Source: JAKOUY01 sp037045185
GTDB lineage: Bacteria > Actinomycetota > Acidimicrobiia > Acidimicrobiales > Ilumatobacteraceae
DNA: 64,000 bases
Direction: 5' to 3'
Assembly: GCA_037045185.1 (NCBI GenBank)
Contig: JBAOHQ010000001.1
Span: 62,001 to 126,000, forward strand
The notes beneath the pieces are model-generated. The model saw only the letters and a program-made list of their open reading frames with translations. It searched no databases and had not been told where the DNA came from. A program made the position numbers and the translations under genes. Position 1 is the first letter of the stretch. Every line of letters begins with the position of its first letter. Shown here piece after piece: positions 62,789 through 64,000 of the stretch.

Positions 62789-63347
62789 GTGAGGACCCGG
62801 AACCGCGACGGGACACAAGACGGCGTCGATCCGCCGGCCGCGCACCGACGAACCCACCGCGCCGACCGCGACGGGAAACCGCCGCGACACCACCCGGCCG
62901 CCCACCGCCCTGTCACGGCTCGCCGACCGCACCCGACCGACCGCTGCCGACAAGCGGCTGGTCACCGGGGCCCGCAACCGGGCGCTCATCGCCCTGGCCG
63001 CGGTGGCCATCATCACCTCGCTCCTCGCCGCGCTGTTCATCCTCCCCGTCCAGGCCTGGTTCCGCCAGCGTGACGACATCGCCACGCGCACGCGTGACCT
63101 GGAGGTCATCCGTGACTCCAACGCCCAGCTGCAGGCCGAGATCACCCGGTTGAACACCGACGACGGCGCCCGCCAGGCGGCACGCGACGAGCTCGGCTAC
63201 GTCCAGCGCGGCGAGCGCCGCTACCTGGCGGTGAACGACGACGCCCTGTCGATGACCATGCCAAGCGGCTGGCCGTACGACACGGTGGGGCGGGTCCTCG
63301 TGGCACGCGGCGTCGTGCTCGCCCCACCCGCCGCCCCACCGACCTGA
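62789..63347 (+). CDS. FtsB/DivIC-like septum formation protein, probable frameshift
   Basis: Small bitopic division protein. A Pro/Thr/Arg-rich cytoplasmic N-terminus (about 70 residues), one membrane helix (ALIALAAVAIITSLLAALFI), a coiled coil (RDLEVIRDSNAQLQAEITRLN) and the DDGARQAARDELGYVQRGE segment typical of FtsB/DivIC. No start codon opens the main frame before a stop at 62790; GTG 62789 with one extra base near 62824 gives 185 residues. Otherwise only the GTG at 63003, inside the membrane helix, is available. Its place after eno is conserved. Confidence 0.75.
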
Positions 63348-63374
63348 CCGGCCCGTACGAAGCGTGGCGGCACG

Positions 63375-64000
63375 TCAGGCAGGACCGGCGTGCACCGTGG
63401 CGGGTGAATCGGACGCGTCGAGCACGACGCCCACCAACCACGATCCGGCCACGGTGGAGACTCGCCACTGCGCCCACGTGACGCCATCGCCGTCCACTAC
63501 CACCGGCTCGCCCGTCATCCGGCCGGCAACCCGGGCGACGCCGGCCATGTTGTCCCACGGCGGCAGCGGCCGGGCGCCATCAGCGGCAGCGTTCCACACT
63601 GCGGCCAGCGCACGGCGGGCATCGTCCAGGGCGCGACTCGGGTGGACGGCGACATCCACATCGAGGGCCATCAACTGCACCGGCTCCGTGGGCGTCACCA
63701 TCATCGTCAGCTCGGCATCACCGCGCTGGCCGGCCAGCCGCCACCGACCGTGCAGCGCGCTGGTCATGACCGTCTCGGTCAGCGACGGTGCCGCGCCGAG
63801 CACGGCGCGGGCGTGGCGCAGCGACCAGCGCCGGCGCTCCCACGGTTCGTCCAGCTCGACGTTCATCGCCACGGGCACGTCGGCGGGCAGGTCGTCCAGC
63901 AGCGCCGTGACCCGCTCACGGATCGCCACGAACGACGGATGGGCCACCACCGTGTCCGCCGGGGTCGGAACGGCGGCGGCGCCTGGGGCGACCTCGAGTG
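63375..64000 (-). CDS. Hypothetical protein, frame open to the right edge
   Basis: A soluble protein I do not recognise. At least 191 residues from a GTG at 63950 (HPSFVAIRERVTALLDDLPADVPV). The frame stays open beyond that GTG to the window edge, so the gene may start outside. It has alternating strands, with VAMNVELDEPWERRRWSLRHARAVLGA, MMVTPTEPVQLMALDVDVAV and a C-terminal VTWAQWRVSTVAGSWLVGVV. No signal peptide or membrane helix in the visible part. It is convergent with the FtsB-like gene. Confidence 0.6.
   Translation of the reverse strand, partial: LEVAPGAAAVPTPADTVVAHPSFVAIRERVTALLDDLPADVPVAMNVELDEPWERRRWSLRHARAVLGAAPSLTETVMTSALHGRWRLAGQRGDAELTMMVTPTEPVQLMALDVDVAVHPSRALDDARRALAAVWNAAADGARPLPPWDNMAGVARVAGRMTGEPVVVDGDGVTWAQWRVSTVAGSWLVGVVLDASDSPATVHAGPA

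Overview
The window is a gene-dense, very GC-rich (about 70% by eye) chromosomal segment from an actinobacterium. The synteny points there: a minus-strand run of comM, dprA, xerC, M23 peptidase, rpsB, tsf, pyrH, frr, cdsA, dxr, rip, ispG; the metG-tatD-(cell-wall gene)-rsmA-ispE run; the glmU-prs-rplY-pth run; a 29-residue bS22-type ribosomal peptide; and the mazG-eno-FtsB-like order. I infer class Acidimicrobiia, but no rRNA or other phylogenetic marker is present to prove it. I see no phage, insertion sequence, CRISPR array or island.

Layout. 0-12 kb (minus strand): translation factors, isoprenoid and phospholipid synthesis, intramembrane protease, recombinase and DNA-uptake genes. 12-26 kb: ClpP, an overlapping pair of PLP enzymes divergent from a large HerA-like ATPase, tRNA-Leu, a TetR/membrane-protein pair, SDR, sulfatase, trmB, MBL hydrolase, rsmI and HAD phosphatase. 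27-37.6 kb: metG, tatD, an RlpA-like wall protein, rsmA, ispE, bS22, a probable selenocysteine peroxiredoxin, a VIT transporter, tRNA-Gln, a C-terminally shortened glmU, prs, rplY and pth. 37.6-58 kb: a carbohydrate block of TreS-maltokinase fusion, OtsA, OtsB, (mfd), acetate kinase, phosphoketolase, amylosucrase, a LacI regulator and a four-gene alpha-glucoside-type ABC importer. 58-64 kb: a DUF4032 kinase-like protein, lipoprotein, MazG, enolase and an FtsB/DivIC-like protein.

How the genes work together. Two near-identical LacI-type operators, one between amylosucrase and lacI and one in the ABC importer promoter, suggest one regulon for uptake and cleavage or polymerisation of an alpha-glucoside such as sucrose. 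TreS, OtsA and OtsB add trehalose metabolism. Phosphoketolase and acetate kinase, translationally coupled, provide a phosphoketolase-to-acetate ATP route, and enolase lies near.

Most notable. The bacterioferritin-comigratory-type peroxiredoxin at 32187-32651 has an in-frame TGA exactly at the peroxidatic cysteine position, contains no other cysteine, and is followed by a hairpin with the geometry of a bacterial SECIS element. The main caution is quality: at least 20 single-base indels break otherwise perfect genes, almost all right of 40.7 kb and most dense in otsA, otsB and mfd. I read these as consensus errors rather than gene decay, and give whole-gene coordinates across them.
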